A stretch of 64,000 nucleotides of DNA from Aurifilum marmelostoma (lineage: Eukaryota > Ascomycota > Sordariomycetes > Diaporthales > Cryphonectriaceae). Below, in pieces: positions 32,459 through 41,215 of the stretch (the stretch's first letter is position 1; each line of letters starts with the position of its first letter). The stretch spans positions 186,001 through 250,000 of the forward strand of contig JAMXSV010000017.1 in NCBI GenBank assembly GCA_027559495.1. Reading direction: 5' to 3'. The notes beneath the pieces are model-generated. The model had not been told where the DNA came from. It ran no database searches and was given only the letters and a program-made list of their open reading frames with translations. The position numbers and the translations under genes are program-made.

Positions 32459-33758
32459 ATGGCATCGACTACGCCCCTCCGCCGCATCACGAGGGCGTCC
32501 ATGGCGCGCTTCGCGTACACGGGCAACGACGCGCCAGATATCGAGGACATTATACCCTCCAGACCGCTGGCCACGACAATGGTGACCACAACCACGGTCA
32601 CGACGATATCAAAGAAGCGCAAGCGCACAGTGGCCTCTCCGCTAAAGAAAAGAGAGGCTCGAGAAGACGTGAAGATCAAAGCTGGACAGGATGAGGTCGA
32701 GATCACAACAGCCCAGGCGGCTACCTCGTCATCCCCTGCCCGCCGCGCCCGCAAGCCCGCCCGCAAGACCCACGACCCCGAGACGGGCGCCGAGACGGTC
32801 ACGGCCCCGTCGGACTGGGAAGAGCTCTACGACACGGCCAAGAGCATGCGCTTGCCGGGCGGCGCGGCAGCCAACGCGGCGGTGGACACGATGGGCTGCG
32901 AGAGGTTGGCCGACACCAAGGCCAGCCCGCGCGACCAGCGCTTCCACACCCTCGTGGCGCTGATGCTCTCGAGCCAGACCAAGGACACGACCAACGCGGT
33001 GGTCATGGCGCGGCTGAAGACGGAGCTGCCGCCACACGCGCCGGGGGCGCCGCCGGGGCTCAACCTCGAGAACATGCTCGCCGTGGACCCGGACAGGCTG
33101 AACGAGATGATCTGGGCGGTGGGGTTCCACAACAACAAGACAAAGTACCTCAAGCAGGCGGCGGTGATGCTCCGCGACCAGTGGGGCGGCGACATCCCGG
33201 ACACCATCGAGGGCCTGGTGTCCCTGCCCGGGGTGGGGCCCAAGATGGCGCACCTGTGCCTGTCGAGCGCGTGGGGCCGCACCGAGGGGGATCGGCGTCG
33301 ACGTCCACGTGCACCGCATCACGAACCTGTGGGGCTGGCACAGGACGAGCACGCCCGAGCAGACGAGGCTGGCGCTGCAGGCCTGGCTGCCCAGGGACAG
33401 GTGGCGCGAGATCAACTGGCTGCTGGTCGGGCTGGGCCAGACCGTGTGTGCGCCCGTGGGCAGGAAGTGTGGGGATTGCGAGCTGGGGCTCGGTGGCATG
33501 TGCAAGGCGGCGGACAGGGCCAAGGTGATGCAGGGGAGGAAGCTGCGGGGCATGGCGACCAAGGCCGAGGCGAAGGCAGAGGCTGTCAAGGCCGAGGAGG
33601 AAGAAGAAGATACAGTTGTGAAGGACGAGAAGGACGATGACGACGACGTGCCCGCTGTTGAGGTTGGAATCGACACTCTACCTTCCGTGTCGTCGGTCAA
33701 GGAGGAGGACGAGGACGAAGCCGCACGGCCTACAAGACGACGTGCAAAACGCAATTGA
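32459..33758 (+). CDS. NTH1: Endonuclease III-type DNA glycosylase/AP lyase, with a one-base frame break
   Basis: Base-excision repair enzyme for oxidised pyrimidines, nuclear and probably mitochondrial. About 432 residues from 32459 if the break is discounted; an in-frame ATG at 32420 would add 13. An Arg-rich start ([15 protein letters not shown]) could be a mitochondrial presequence, followed by a basic stretch and the HhH-GPD core. LPGVGPKMA is the helix-hairpin-helix with the catalytic Lys, GVDVHVHR carries the catalytic Asp, and four Cys (C-x6-C-x2-C-x7-C, from VCAPVGRKC) form the iron-sulfur site. Between TEG and IGVDVHVHR the frame shifts by one at a five-G run (33286-33290); four G restore it. 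The roughly 85-residue tail is unusually acidic, rich in Glu and Asp, then ends RRRAKRN. Confidence 0.88.
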
Positions 33759-34035
33759 GCACGAATGAAAAAAAAAGAAAGCAAGCTATAGTGTGACTGC
33801 TGAAAGCATTTTTCCATTGTTTGTTTTCCCATGACCAACGAGGCGCGCAAAAGTGCAAGCAAAGCTCTCCAGACACATGAACTCCACCGACGCCCCTTGC
33901 CCCCTCTGTTCTCCCAAAGACACAAGACGCCGAGTCACTCAGAGAATATGATTATGCCTGGCCCGCCCTTTCCCCAGCGTGGCCTGCTCTAGCACTTCAC
34001 TCTCCACGTATTGCCCGATCGTATGGTAACTCCCC

Positions 34036-34365
34036 TCAGCTGGTCTTGACAGCCTGCGTCTTCTGGCTCTCCAGCTTGGCCACGAGGCGGTCATGAGATT
34101 CCTTCTTGCACTGCGACACCAAACGTCAGCAACACCTCAAGACCGACCAGCTCTGTTTATGGTTTGCACAGATGAGGAGGGAAGGAGGGAAAGGGGAAAA
34201 GAAAAGAAAAACACTCACATCCTCTAGACCATCGCACTTGTGGTCCTCGAGCAGGCGGTGCTTGCCGCAGAAGTGACCCTGACAGAAGGAGCAGTCGCCC
34301 ACGATGCGCTGGGCCTCAGCCTTGCAGTCTGCCAACGAGCAGCGGATCTTCTTCAGGGGTGCCAT
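34036..34365 (-). CDS. Small AN1-type zinc-finger protein
   Basis: Two exons (34365-34219 and 34110-34036; donor GTGAGT, acceptor CAG) encode 73 residues. Almost the whole protein is one AN1 finger: Cys and His ligands in CSLADC, CSFCQGHFCGKHR and DHKC, ending with CKKE after the splice. Lone AN1 proteins of this size occur across filamentous fungi and are linked by homology to proteasome and stress functions, but this one's role is not known. The intron falls right after the last core ligand, and exon 2 codes a charged helical tail (CKKESHDRLVAKLESQ). The promoter side contains a 15-base poly-C (coding strand). Confidence 0.85.
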
Positions 34366-34587
34366 TTTGTGTGTATGCGTGGGGTCGACGTCTAGAGGGG
34401 ACAGCGGAGCGGTTCCGAGGATCTGTATTAATTAGAGGTCGTTGGCGCTGGCGTGTAATTAGAAAGCAACAGCTGCGCAAGATGTGTGTTGAAGGATGGG
34501 GCGGAAAAGAAAAAGGAATGGGAAATTCTCGTCAGCAGCGGAGGCGTTAACAGAAACTTTCTCGTACGGAAGGGGGAATTCTCTATT

Positions 34588-34602
34588 GGGGGGGGGGGGG
34601 GG
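34588..34602 (+). repeat. Poly-G run (15 bases)
   Basis: Fifteen G on the plus strand, about 225 bases upstream of the AN1-protein ATG, where it reads as poly-C on the coding strand. Confidence 0.9.
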
Positions 34603-34803
34603 CAGAATTTGTACGACACCGGCCATCACCGCCGTCATCGAGAGAAGACAAGAGCCCACCCCTCAGCAGAGAGCATGACACATGCACGGTAGCTTCCGCT
34701 GAGGGCCGGCCAGGTCTAGGTCCCCCTTGGAGGAGTGGCACTCGGCGTCACAGGCAAGTGATTCAGCTCTTGATAGCGCAGGTCTCTTCGTCGTCGTCGT
34801 CGT

Positions 34804-34841
34804 GGGTGGGGGGTAGGGGGAGAGAGGGGGGGAGAGATGGG
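34804..34841 (+). other. Potential G-quadruplex motif
   Basis: Five G-runs of 3, 6, 5, 7 and 3 bases with loops of 1, 2, 5 and 6 bases satisfy the usual G4 pattern. Folding and function are inferred only. Confidence 0.5.
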
Positions 34842-35606
34842 CCATGTGACGATGGCTTACTCTTCTGGTCCCGGTCTAGCTGTCTGGTACATGGCAATAG
34901 TTGCACATAGCTGTGTCACGGCGAAGAGCAATAATGGAGGAACAAGTCTCACCTGTGTGGTCACTCTCGAGCTAGATTTGTTAGCTTAGTGCTCACCTGT
35001 GTCGGCTTTTGTTGCCTTTTTCCTAGAGCTTATACCAAGATACGCCGTGGGAATAATTGATGAAATGACTCTGAGACAATTTAGATGATAGTCACTTGAT
35101 GAGTCTACAGGTCACTTTGTGCACCTTGTCTGTCAAGGTGATAGATGTGTCCTTTTATTCGAATGAGTAATGACCCGGTCTAGAAGCACATAATGTTCCA
35201 GCTTCTTGTTCCCAATCAAAGTACCAGAAAAGAGGCATGTTCTCTCTTGTCATGGGGCCTCAATTCGCAAAGCGCCTCTCTCACGTGGGTTTTCACACAC
35301 ACTCGAGGGAACATGTGGGATACTGTGATATATCCGAGAATCAATTCTCTGAAAGCCAGAAGCAGAATTTAATAACTCAATCCTTCACTGAGTTGCAATT
35401 CCTGGACCCACCCCTGTGCCAAAGCAAAAAGGGTGTAATACCATTGGTCCAATCCCCTGAACAATAATTAATTATCCTGAATAATCACATAAACCATGAC
35501 ACATAGAATACTCAAGCCAACAGCAGTAAACTTCATTAGACAATACTCTCTCCCCTACCAATAAAGTTCTACAATCCATTCATGACTTTGAAACCCCCTT
35601 TCCCTT

Positions 35607-35617
35607 CCCCCCCCCCC
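35607..35617 (+). repeat. Poly-C run (11 bases)
   Basis: Eleven C about 30 bases beyond the chitinase stop codon, in its 3' flank. Confidence 0.85.
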
Positions 35618-35644
35618 AACAGAACCTGACCATGCTCCATCTCC

Positions 35645-37118
35645 CTACAACGGCCCGCCGATCTGCCTCTTATCGTTCTCATTCAACGCGGCAACTCCAT
35701 CCTGCATGGCCTTCAGCAGACCCCAGTCATAGCTGTCCTCCGCCAGAGACCAGGCCATGATACCACCCAAGCACCTGTCCTCGATGATCTCCGAGAACTT
35801 CTCCGTGACGAGCTCGGGCGTGTCCCAGGTCCAGAACAGGTGGGCCTCCTCGTCCACCCACCACTGCCCGCCGCGCAGGGTATCCGTCTCGCCATTAGCA
35901 ATGGCGTCTGCAAAGGACTGCGAGACCGACTTGGTCTGCGTCTTGCACGTGCCGTAGTCCTTCTGGCAGCCCGTGTCGCAGTGCGCGCTCGTGTCGCCGC
36001 AGAAGTTGTACTGGGAGCAGCAGGCGCCCCCGGTGGCGGGGCCCGTGCAAATGAACGAGGTGCCCGCGCCGCAGGTCCCGTCGGGAGAGGGGGTGAGCTT
36101 TTCTGGTACCGGCACGGGGAACGAGGACGCCTCAAAGGTCACGGCGCCCGAGGTGCCCGTGTCCTGGCCCTGTGCGTCCTCGGCGGGCTCCAGGGGGCAG
36201 CCGATGGGGCCGGTGGTGCAGGTCGTGTTGGCGGCGAGGGTGAAGTACTTGGCGTAGAAGGCGATGCCCAGGTTCATCTTGTCAGCGTCCATGCCACGAT
36301 CGAGGTAGGCGTCGATGGCGGCAAGGGACCCCTTCTTATCGCTCTGGTGCCCGGTGACGAGGTCGCGGCGGTTGATCAGGTCGTACGTCATGACGTTGGC
36401 AAAGTCGATGATGTCGTTGATCAGGGGCACCGTGTCGTCCGTGTAGACGAGCATGTCGCGCGCCAGGCCCGGCATGGCGATGGAGAGCTCCTTGTGGCCG
36501 ATGGCCCGCTTGATGGCCGACAGGAAGAGCGGGAACGTCTCGAGCTCCGAGGTGAGCTGCGAGTTGGGCACCTGCTTGTAGTCGTAGCCGTTGCCGCCCG
36601 GGTACTCCCAGTCGATGTCGACGCAGTCGTAGCCGAGCGTGTCCAAGGTGGCCGCCACATTCTGGGCATAGGCAGAGCGGGATGAGTTGGTCGCCGCACC
36701 GAGGCGGAAGCCCTCCAGGTCGCCCCAGCCGCCGATTGCCATGCACACCTTGGTGCCGTCGTCGAACATGGCACGGATGTCGGTCAGGTTCATGAAAGGT
36801 TCATACGTGTCATTCGAACCAGCCACAAAGATGGACGAGCTGGCGAAAGCAGTGATGACATGAGTGATACCTGCTGTCAACGTCCTGTTGGGCAGGACGT
36901 CGGTATGCCACCTAAGAGGGACTTGTCAGACTTGCCTGCACTCGTTTGTTTTTTGTTTTTTTCCTCTCCTCTTTTCCTTTCTTCTTGGTCCGGTTTCAAA
37001 TTTCGTTTCATGGTGGCACTTACTGGTCAAAGTACATAACGTAGCGAGGGGCATCATTAGCTGTTGCCACCGCCGCCGCCGCCGCCAGGCCGAAGGCCAG
37101 GCCGCATCCACGAACCAT
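35645..37118 (-). CDS. Secreted GH18 chitinase with an internal CBM18 chitin-binding module
   Basis: Hydrolyses chitin outside the cell or in the wall. Exons 37118-37024 and 36911-35645 give 453 residues; the join restores MYFDQWHTD, the first barrel strand. A signal peptide (about 1-20) starts at MVRGCGLAFG. CVDIDWEYPGG contains the DxxDxDxE motif, with the acid Glu near residue 134 and Asp at 127, 130 and 132. Barrel elements continue with MPGLARDM and MTYDLINRRD. At about residues 310-354 lies an eight-Cys hevein-type CBM18 (GTCGAG...CCSQYNFCGD...C), after which the barrel resumes (FWTWDTPELVTEKFSEI, GGIMAWSLAEDS). The module is therefore inserted before the last strands rather than appended. 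A TATA-like element lies about 180 bases upstream. Confidence 0.9.
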
Positions 37119-38162
37119 GATGATGTTGGGAAAGAAGAATAAAAAAGATAAAAACGAAGGTATTTTCCCACTGAGCCACGGAACGATGACCACGAGAGGG
37201 AGAGGGGACAAGAAAGATTGGAAGCGGCGGTTTTATTTATCCGGCGGATAGTGTTGTGGTGCTCGCCAGGCAAACAGAGCGGTTCGTCCTTCCATAAATA
37301 TATAGCCAGATGCTATCAGAGGCAAGAGGCACAGAAAGGTTTCTTTAATTGCAGCAGGGAGGGTGGCAAGGGAAAAGCAGTGAATAAACTCAATCCACTC
37401 CATCTCAGGGGGCAATAAACTCTAAATCGCTCGGCTCTCCGGGCAGACCAGACGGGAGGAAAAGGAGAAGGCTTTGAAATTGGAAGTGATGATCAAGGTT
37501 GTCGTGATTGTCTACCCTATTTAAAAGCCTCCTTTTTTACATTTGCTAAAATATTGATTTATCCTGGAGTGATGGACCGCGTTAATCCTCGAGGCCTGCA
37601 CCATTGACTTCCAACATACCCTCACAAATTCACACAAGGTTCCTACACGTGGAGGTTCGAGTATATACAGTAATTATATTAAAGTTCAATCATGTCTGCA
37701 AACACTAAAAACATTAAAGGCATAAGAAATAATTACCCGGCAAGGGTTTTGACTCGCCCGACGGCTTCTTAGCCTTTACTCTCGTGCTATTAAAGTCACT
37801 AACATGTGCCTTTGGCTTTTCCTATAATTTTAAAAAGTACGAAAGGCTGCTGGAAATCTTGTGGGTGAGGTGTTCAGACTGTGTAGAGACCCAGGATCTA
37901 CTCGACGTTTCTTCTCCACCCCGGCCGCCGGGCTCCCGGTGATCAAGAGTTTCCCGTACAGCAGAGTTCCCACTGCCAAAACATGATTGCTCTAATATCA
38001 CATGATTGAAACTTAGTGTGAGGAAACCCCGGGACCCGGTAAATCAAGGACCACTTGGCAGCCTTGTGGGCCCTTCCCCTTGCAGCCCTCCCTCAGCCTC
38101 ACCGATGTCTTCTTGGCCGACGGTTTGTGGTAATTACGTTATGGTACCAGAAGTATTATCCT
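37119..38162. other. Spacer upstream of the chitinase
   Basis: Chitinase promoter (TATA-like at 37294-37304), then AT-rich sequence that is the 3' flank of the dehalogenase-like gene. No coding or RNA feature seen. Confidence 0.55.
37294..37304 (-). promoter_or_regulatory. TATA-like element of the chitinase
   Basis: TATATATTTAT on the minus strand about 180 bases upstream of the ATG at 37118. Confidence 0.45.
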
Positions 38163-39074
38163 TCAACAAGAAAAGAACTCCCGTATCGCGGCCACCACAT
38201 CCTCGGGCGCATGCTCCGGCACATAATGCCCCGAGTCCACCGCATGCCCATCCACCACAACCCCCTCCTCCACCACCTTGCGCCACTCCCCCAGCGCGTC
38301 AAAGCACTTCTCGACCACCCCGGACCTGCCCCACAGCACCCGCAGAGGACACCGGATACGCCGCCCCTCCCTCAGGTCCCCCCGCTGCTCCTCCAGGTCC
38401 ACCGTCGCCGCCGCCCGGTAGTCCTGGCACATGGCGTGCACACACTCCGGGTCGCTCATGCCCCGCACGTACTCGTCAAAGCACTCGGGCGCAAAGATGG
38501 CCGTGCCGCCCGGCTGCCTCCCGCCCATGAACATCTCGGCCAGCCGGCGCGGGTTCGAGAGCAGTAGCATCTCGGGCAGAGGCGACGGCTGGATGAGCAG
38601 GAACCAGTGGAAGTAGGCCGTGGCAAAGGCCATGTCGGTGGCCTCGTACATGGCCAGGGTCGGGCAGATGTCGAGGAACATGGCCCGCCTGACGCGGTCG
38701 GGGTGGTCTACGCACAGCTTGTGCCCGACGCGCCCGCCGCGGTCGTGGCCGCAGAGGTAGAAGGACTTGTAGCCCAGCGTCTCCATGACTTTCACGCAGT
38801 CGCGCGCCATGGCCGACTTGGCGTACAGGGCCACATCGCCGTCTGGCTTGGAGGAGGAGCCGTACCCGCGGAGGTCAAGGAGCACGACGGTGAAGGTGTC
38901 TGTGAGCTGCGGGGCGACGCGGTGCCAGATGTGGAGGGTCTGGGGAAAGCCGTGCAGCAGGAGAAGGGGTGGACGCTCTGATGACGCGCTGGTGTGTGTG
39001 CTGCGCAGCCCACGGATGGTCACATCTGGAGACGACTGGGTCTGCACCGAGACGGGCTCAAAGTCTTCAAACAT
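38163..39074 (-). CDS. Haloacetate/fluoroacetate dehalogenase-type alpha/beta hydrolase
   Basis: Cytosolic hydrolase of 303 residues, one exon. I start at ATG 39074; the frame extends four codons further only from a GTG. LLHGFPQ (oxyanion), LLDLRGYGSSSKP, and the nucleophile elbow CGHDRGGRVGHK with Asp111 mark the Asp-nucleophile branch that includes haloalkane dehalogenases and epoxide hydrolases. Residues known from bacterial fluoroacetate dehalogenase are all present at nearly identical positions: Asp111, Arg112, Arg115, Asp135, His156, Trp157, Tyr220 and His284 (DSGHYVPE). The FHWFLLIQPSPLPE segment is characteristic. The natural substrate in a fungus is unknown, and an epoxide or other small acid is possible. 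It is divergent from a tartrate/malate-type dehydrogenase. Confidence 0.88.
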   Translation of the reverse strand: MFEDFEPVSVQTQSSPDVTIRGLRSTHTSASSERPPLLLLHGFPQTLHIWHRVAPQLTDTFTVVLLDLRGYGSSSKPDGDVALYAKSAMARDCVKVMETLGYKSFYLCGHDRGGRVGHKLCVDHPDRVRRAMFLDICPTLAMYEATDMAFATAYFHWFLLIQPSPLPEMLLLSNPRRLAEMFMGGRQPGGTAIFAPECFDEYVRGMSDPECVHAMCQDYRAAATVDLEEQRGDLREGRRIRCPLRVLWGRSGVVEKCFDALGEWRKVVEEGVVVDGHAVDSGHYVPEHAPEDVVAAIREFFSC

Positions 39075-39583
39075 CTTGAAAGGCACGTCTTATACGAAGA
39101 AAAGTTCTTCACTCTCGAAAAAGAAAAGTCTACTCATGCTCATGGGCAGGAGTAAGTAGACAGGTTATATAATTCTCAATCATGGTATTATGTGAAGATG
39201 ACATGTCTGTAAGCTGAAGGGCGCACGCCTATACGCGGGATTGTCTTTGTCCGGGCCTGTGGACACTTACGGTGATTCCCCGCAGACATGACGTTAGCAT
39301 CAGGATTAACTCAACACCGGTCTGAGGTTTTATATACTCGGTACATGACCACCAAGAGATATACCAGGTTTAAAGATATACACATACATGGGCGCTGTTG
39401 AATGATCATATGAATGAATAGAAACTCTTTTGTAAGGAAAATCTTGTCCTACTCCTTGTCAGTAGTCATTGTGTCTTCAAGTGACCTTTCAACCAGAACC
39501 ACAAAGTTGAATTACTTATTTATACTTTTTTTTCTTTTCCTTTTTGCCTTCTTTTCTCTTCCCTCCAGAATCAAAGAAACAAA
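39075..39583. promoter_or_regulatory. Divergent promoter region, dehalogenase-like / tartrate dehydrogenase-like
   Basis: 509 bases between outward-facing genes. TTATATAA at 39165-39172 (palindromic, about 90 bases from the minus ATG) and TATATA at 39330-39336 are candidate TATA elements; T/C-rich sequence at 39520-39570 leads into the plus-strand ATG. Confidence 0.5.
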
Positions 39584-40678
39584 ATGCCAGGCCGTCCCCT
39601 CAAGATAGCCGTCATCCCAGGCGACGGCATCGGCAACGAGGTAATGCCCTACGGCGTAAAGTGCGTCCAGGCCGCCGCCAAGGTCCACAACATCCCCATC
39701 CGCTTCAAGCACTTCGACTTTGCCAGCTGCGCCTACCACGCCCGCCACGGCACCATGCTCCCGCCCGACTGGAAAGAGACCCTCGCCCCCTTCGACGCCC
39801 TCTACTTTGGCGCCGTCGGCATGCCGGACCAGGTCCCCGACGACGTCTCCCTCTGGGGCAGCCTGCTCAAGTTCCGCCGCGAGTTCGACCAGTACGTCAA
39901 CCTGCGGCCCTGCCGCCTCCTCCCCGGCGTCCCGTGTCCGCTGGCCGGCCGGAAACCAGGCGACATTGACTTCTGGATCGTGCGCGAGAACACCGAGGGC
40001 GAGTACAGCAGCATCGGCGGCAAGATGTTCGAGGGCACCGACAGGGAGGTCGTCGTGCAGGAGACGGTCATGACGCGCCTGGGCGTGGATCGCGTGCTGC
40101 GGTATGCCTTTGAGCTGGCCCAGTCCAGGCCGCGCCGGAAGCTGACCAGCGCCACCAAGAGCAACGGCATCAGCATCACCATGCCGTGGTGGGACTCCAG
40201 GGTGGCCGAGATGGCGGCCGCGTATCCAAATGTCAGCGTCGACAAGTACCACATCGACATCCTGACTGCCCACTTCGTCCAGCGTCCGCACATATTCGAT
40301 GTCGTGGTCGGGAGTAATCTGTTTGGGGACATCCTCTCCGACCTGGGACCTGCATGTACTGGGACTATCGGCATCGCCCCTTCAGGCAATATCAACCCAG
40401 ACAAGAAGTTCCCCAGCCTCTTTGAGCCTGTGCACGGGTCCGCTCCTGATATCTACGGCCAGGGAATCGCCAATCCGGTCGGCATGATCTGGGCTGGCTC
40501 GATGATGTTGGGACATCTGGGCCACCAAGACGCAGGAGACTCCATTTTCAAGGCCATCGAGACGGTGCTGGCTCGCTCCGAAGTGGGCGTTGTCACAGCG
40601 GATATGGGAGGGCAGGGCACCACAAAAAGTCTGGGCGAGGCTATAGAGCGGGAAATACTGGCTGGATATCAGTCGTAA
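39584..40678 (+). CDS. Tartrate/D-malate dehydrogenase-type beta-decarboxylating dehydrogenase
   Basis: Single exon, 364 residues. It belongs to the isocitrate/isopropylmalate dehydrogenase family: AVIPGDGIGNEV at the N-terminus, FWIVRENTEGEYSSIGG in the middle, VVVGSNLFGDILSDLG with the metal-binding Asp residues, and EPVHGSAPDIYGQGIANP near the nucleotide site. The YSSIGG motif and absence of the isopropylmalate-specific loop match tartrate dehydrogenase/D-malate dehydrogenase (TtuC, YeaU type). The expected reaction is NAD- and Mn-dependent oxidation of tartrate or oxidative decarboxylation of D-malate. No targeting signal is visible, so cytosol is likely. Leucine biosynthesis is an alternative but less likely. 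Confidence 0.9.
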   Translation: MPGRPLKIAVIPGDGIGNEVMPYGVKCVQAAAKVHNIPIRFKHFDFASCAYHARHGTMLPPDWKETLAPFDALYFGAVGMPDQVPDDVSLWGSLLKFRREFDQYVNLRPCRLLPGVPCPLAGRKPGDIDFWIVRENTEGEYSSIGGKMFEGTDREVVVQETVMTRLGVDRVLRYAFELAQSRPRRKLTSATKSNGISITMPWWDSRVAEMAAAYPNVSVDKYHIDILTAHFVQRPHIFDVVVGSNLFGDILSDLGPACTGTIGIAPSGNINPDKKFPSLFEPVHGSAPDIYGQGIANPVGMIWAGSMMLGHLGHQDAGDSIFKAIETVLARSEVGVVTADMGGQGTTKSLGEAIEREILAGYQS

Positions 40679-41215
40679 ATGAGTAAGGCACATCCCAAGA
40701 CGTGCTCACATTTCAAGGATGAGGGTTGCTGGCTGTTTCAATGCCGTGAATCGGCGTAGGTGCCTAGCTCTAAGTAATTGTGCGAGGCTTCCGTTAGGGA
40801 CTCACATGTGCTAAGCTGTTGCAGAATCTAATTTCAAGCATCAACCTTAATTGCCTATGAACAAAGAGTACTCATATCGGTCGACACAGTAGGCTTAGAG
40901 GCTCCTAGCTCTGCCTCCAGATTATTGGCTGCATCTTCTGAGCGTTAGCATACGATACTACTTGCCGGAGTGTGTTTACAAGTAATTGGTGTCAGCTTTG
41001 AATCAAACATTCTCCAGACGATTTCTGCTGTGGTGATGTCAAATAGCCCTCACGCCGTACCCCCTTTCTGTTTTGTTTTTTTCTTTTCTTTTTTTTCCTC
41101 TTCTCCTTTCTCCTCGCCTTTTCTTTTCTTTTCTTTTCCTTTTTTTCCCCCCCCCTCTACTCTTCGATGACCATGTTCTCCATTGCTGAGCTGACTGGGT
41201 TTCTGTTCTCCGCAA
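40679..41215. other. Spacer between convergent genes
   Basis: 3' flanks of two genes ending toward each other. A 90-base T/C tract at 41070-41160 stands out. No gene seen. Confidence 0.6.

Larger units (their letters stand above)
34366..35644. other. Spacer with G-rich tracts
   Basis: Contains poly-G at 34588-34602, a G-quadruplex-type motif at 34804-34841, and poly-C at 35607-35617 just past the chitinase stop. I see no coding feature; the frame at 35237-35467 has no family traits. Confidence 0.6.
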
